Assembly (NCBI RefSeq): GCF_009725235.1
Contig: NZ_WJFC01000216.1
Span: forward strand, 1 to 22,580
Origin: Scytonema sp. UIC 10036
GTDB lineage: Bacteria > Cyanobacteriota > Cyanobacteriia > Cyanobacteriales > Nostocaceae
Length of the DNA: 22,580 nucleotides
Direction: 5' to 3'
Of the stretch, positions 20,984-22,580 are shown in pieces. Both the position numbers and the translations under genes were made by a program. Within the stretch, counting starts at the first letter, position 1; each line of letters begins with the position of its first letter. The notes beneath the pieces are model-generated. The model was given only the letters and a program-made list of their open reading frames with translations. It was not told the origin of the DNA and ran no database searches.

Positions 20984-22317
20984 CCGTACACCAGTTCATT
21001 ACGATTGGCTGCACCAAATTGGGGTAACGTGCTGGTAGCTGTATGGGGTGTTAAACTGGCGGGGATGGCTGGAGCAACTTGTAATTGCTTGACAATAGTT
21101 TGCAAGAGTTGATCTTGTCCGGTACGAAAAGCTGGTACGGTGTAACCGCGATTGATGATAGCAAACCAAACCAATCCGCGATCGCGTGTCGGTACAACTC
21201 CTGCTAAAGCACTGACATCCCGTAAAGTACCAGTTTTCATGACTGTTGCCGCCGGAAGTTGTCTGGAGTGCATGGTTCCACGATTGTCAAACCCTGCAGT
21301 TGGAAACAAATCAGCTATCGTCAGTTGGTGGGCAAAAGCTTCCCTTTGAATTGCCATTAACATAGCACACGCGGCTCTCGGAGAAATGCGGTTTTCTTGT
21401 CCCAGTCCAGAACCGTTTATTAATTGAATTTCCGACTGAGGAACTCTTGCTAGTTTTGCGGCTTTTGATTGTACAACTTGTGCCCCCCCTACGGCTTCAG
21501 CCAACATTTCTGCCATTTCGTTATTGCTGAAAACGTTCATTTCTTTAATGATTTGCCTTAATGGCAGTGAATGGTGACGCAATAATAAAGTTTGTTGCGG
21601 ATTTTGGAAAAAAGCTACATTTTGTGCTTCTAATTTTACCTGTCCGGCTATAGTCACTTGCGGTTTAGGAGTCCCTTTAGCCATCTGTGAATGTTGGAAA
21701 GACACAGCACGAGACCAAGTGGCAGAATTGATTGCTTGTCTGAGCATTTGACCTGCAATCTGTGGGTTCCGTTGAAAATTCATAGCAAAATTGCCATTAA
21801 TTATCAAATTTCCCGTAACATGCTTGATACCCATTTGGTTGAGACTGTTGCCAAGAGCGATCGCTTCTTCCCAAACAAACAAAGGATCGCCGCCGCCTGT
21901 GATTATCAAATCACCCTGTAAGACACCATTTTTTAACGTTCCTGTGGTACTGACTAAAGTATGAAATTGATGGTTTGGTCCAAGAGTCGTTAGTGCAGCT
22001 AATGAAGTGGCGATTTTAGTTAAAGAAGCAGCAGGTAGAGGCGTTGTACCTTGATGGTTGGCCATAAGGATAGGTCCTGACTGAAGCCAAATCCCCTGAT
22101 TTTGCGTTTGCTCTGGTGTTGTGACTAGTTTTAATGTTTGCAGTCCCTTAAGGTATTGCTGCACAATGGCACTACCAGATGGATTTGGATCGGGGGCAAG
22201 AACTAAGCCAGGGCTACTTTGCCAAGCTAGTATATCCAATACATCTGTAGGTTTAACCTGTACACCTGCCATCTCTAGCCAAATGGAAATTAACCCTGAA
22301 CTAAATAATTCCAGCAT
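20977..22317 (-). CDS. dacB: D-alanyl-D-alanine carboxypeptidase, PBP4/S13 type
   Basis: 446 aa. The penicillin-binding triad is complete: S98-L-T-K101, S264-N-N266 and K361-T-G363. Proteins of this group trim the terminal D-Ala or cut cross-bridges of peptidoglycan in the periplasm. The distance between the first two motifs is about 166 residues, against about 244 in E. coli PBP4, so the inserted domains are reduced. The N-terminus (MLELFSSGLISIWLEMAGVQ) has only a short, weak hydrophobic stretch and no charged n-region or cleavage site. The ATG at 22317 is well supported by AAAGGA six to seven bases upstream. Export may use an internal anchor, or the group may have an atypical signal. It converges with lptC. 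Confidence 0.9.
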   Translation of the reverse strand: MLELFSSGLISIWLEMAGVQVKPTDVLDILAWQSSPGLVLAPDPNPSGSAIVQQYLKGLQTLKLVTTPEQTQNQGIWLQSGPILMANHQGTTPLPAASLTKIATSLAALTTLGPNHQFHTLVSTTGTLKNGVLQGDLIITGGGDPLFVWEEAIALGNSLNQMGIKHVTGNLIINGNFAMNFQRNPQIAGQMLRQAINSATWSRAVSFQHSQMAKGTPKPQVTIAGQVKLEAQNVAFFQNPQQTLLLRHHSLPLRQIIKEMNVFSNNEMAEMLAEAVGGAQVVQSKAAKLARVPQSEIQLINGSGLGQENRISPRAACAMLMAIQREAFAHQLTIADLFPTAGFDNRGTMHSRQLPAATVMKTGTLRDVSALAGVVPTRDRGLVWFAIINRGYTVPAFRTGQDQLLQTIVKQLQVAPAIPASLTPHTATSTLPQFGAANRNELVYGG

Positions 22318-22580
22318 CCGTTTTCCTTTGTTCTTTCTGCTACTTAGTTTTTCGTAAATTTACTGTTTTACTCGGTCTTGCTATTTACTGAGCCATGATA
22401 ACCGCTGATGTTTCATTGCGGAAGTGATTTGGATGACAAAGTTATTGTAGGAAGCAGAACCCTATTATTTGTATTTTCCGATCTTAGGGTTCCCATATTA
22501 AACTTTTTAATGAAAAAGGATGAAGGATGAAAAATTGATACTTCACACTTCATCCCACCCTACTCTACTCTTTAAAAAGC
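22318..22580. other. Gene-free right end with a GGATGAA inverted repeat
   Basis: No gene is visible after the carboxypeptidase start. The only structure is GGATGAA x2 (22518-22531) facing TTCATCC (22549-22555), another STRR-type palindrome. The region near 22318-22400 should hold the carboxypeptidase promoter, but no clear boxes stand out. Confidence 0.5.

Noticed and set aside
1..22580. tRNA or rRNA genes
   Set aside because: I looked for the conserved GGTTCGAATC-type T-arm and for cloverleaf arms in the gene-free gaps and saw none. A tRNA search program would be needed for certainty.

Overview
The window looks like chromosome of a filamentous, probably heterocyst-forming (Nostocales-type) cyanobacterium. 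The evidence is about fifteen copies of the HIP1 octamer GCGATCGC, abundant short tandem heptamer/nonamer repeats (STRR-type), several palindromic intergenic repeats of the kind common in cyanobacterial genomes, and the gene set itself: an Rcp1-like response regulator, a LabA-like NYN protein, a cyanobacterial two-part LptC and a LOG protein with a C-terminal extension. No genus can be assigned from sequence reading alone.

Layout. 1-2102 (+): a repeat-rich leader, thioredoxin trxA with a downstream intrinsic terminator, and a LOG-family Rossmann protein. 2232-4480 (-): a run of five small, poorly characterised genes. These are a DTG aspartic-protease-like protein overlapping its upstream partner by ATGA, a KilA-C-like putative DNA-binding protein, an orphan, and a DUF7662-like + XRE helix-turn-helix fusion. 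An orphan ORF diverges from the last at 4580. 5138-6619 (-): leucyl aminopeptidase pepA, its stop abutting a 49-bp tandem repeat. 6733-11817 (-): a tight three-gene signalling operon of a membrane PAS histidine kinase, a stand-alone response regulator and a REC-kinase-REC hybrid. 12129-13325 (-): an EcsC/DUF697-like protein. 13532-16747 (-): an HX4D acyltransferase, an intact iscB with a structured candidate omega RNA directly upstream, and an alpha/beta hydrolase resembling the N-terminal half of plant phytyl ester synthases. 17185-20808 (+): metG behind a near-consensus sigma-70 promoter, then a LabA-like NYN gene translationally coupled (TAATG) to lptC. 20977-22317 (-): a PBP4/S13 D,D-carboxypeptidase convergent with lptC across a duplicated palindromic repeat.

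How the parts work together. The three signalling genes plausibly form one phosphotransfer unit. The hydrolase and acyltransferase are plausible partners in acyl transfer to an alcohol or lipid and appear to have been separated by insertion of iscB. LptC and the carboxypeptidase both serve the envelope (outer-membrane lipid export and peptidoglycan trimming).

The most interesting locus is iscB. All RuvC and HNH residues are present, the upstream RNA region has nested complementary helices, and its 3' end lies 44 bases from the hydrolase start with no transposase in view. A second theme is the repeats: the same nonamer family occurs in non-coding DNA and, in frame, inside a kinase ATPase domain and the LptC leader, and a heptamer repeat supplies two genes with their stop codons. 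I found no tRNA, rRNA, CRISPR array or prophage.
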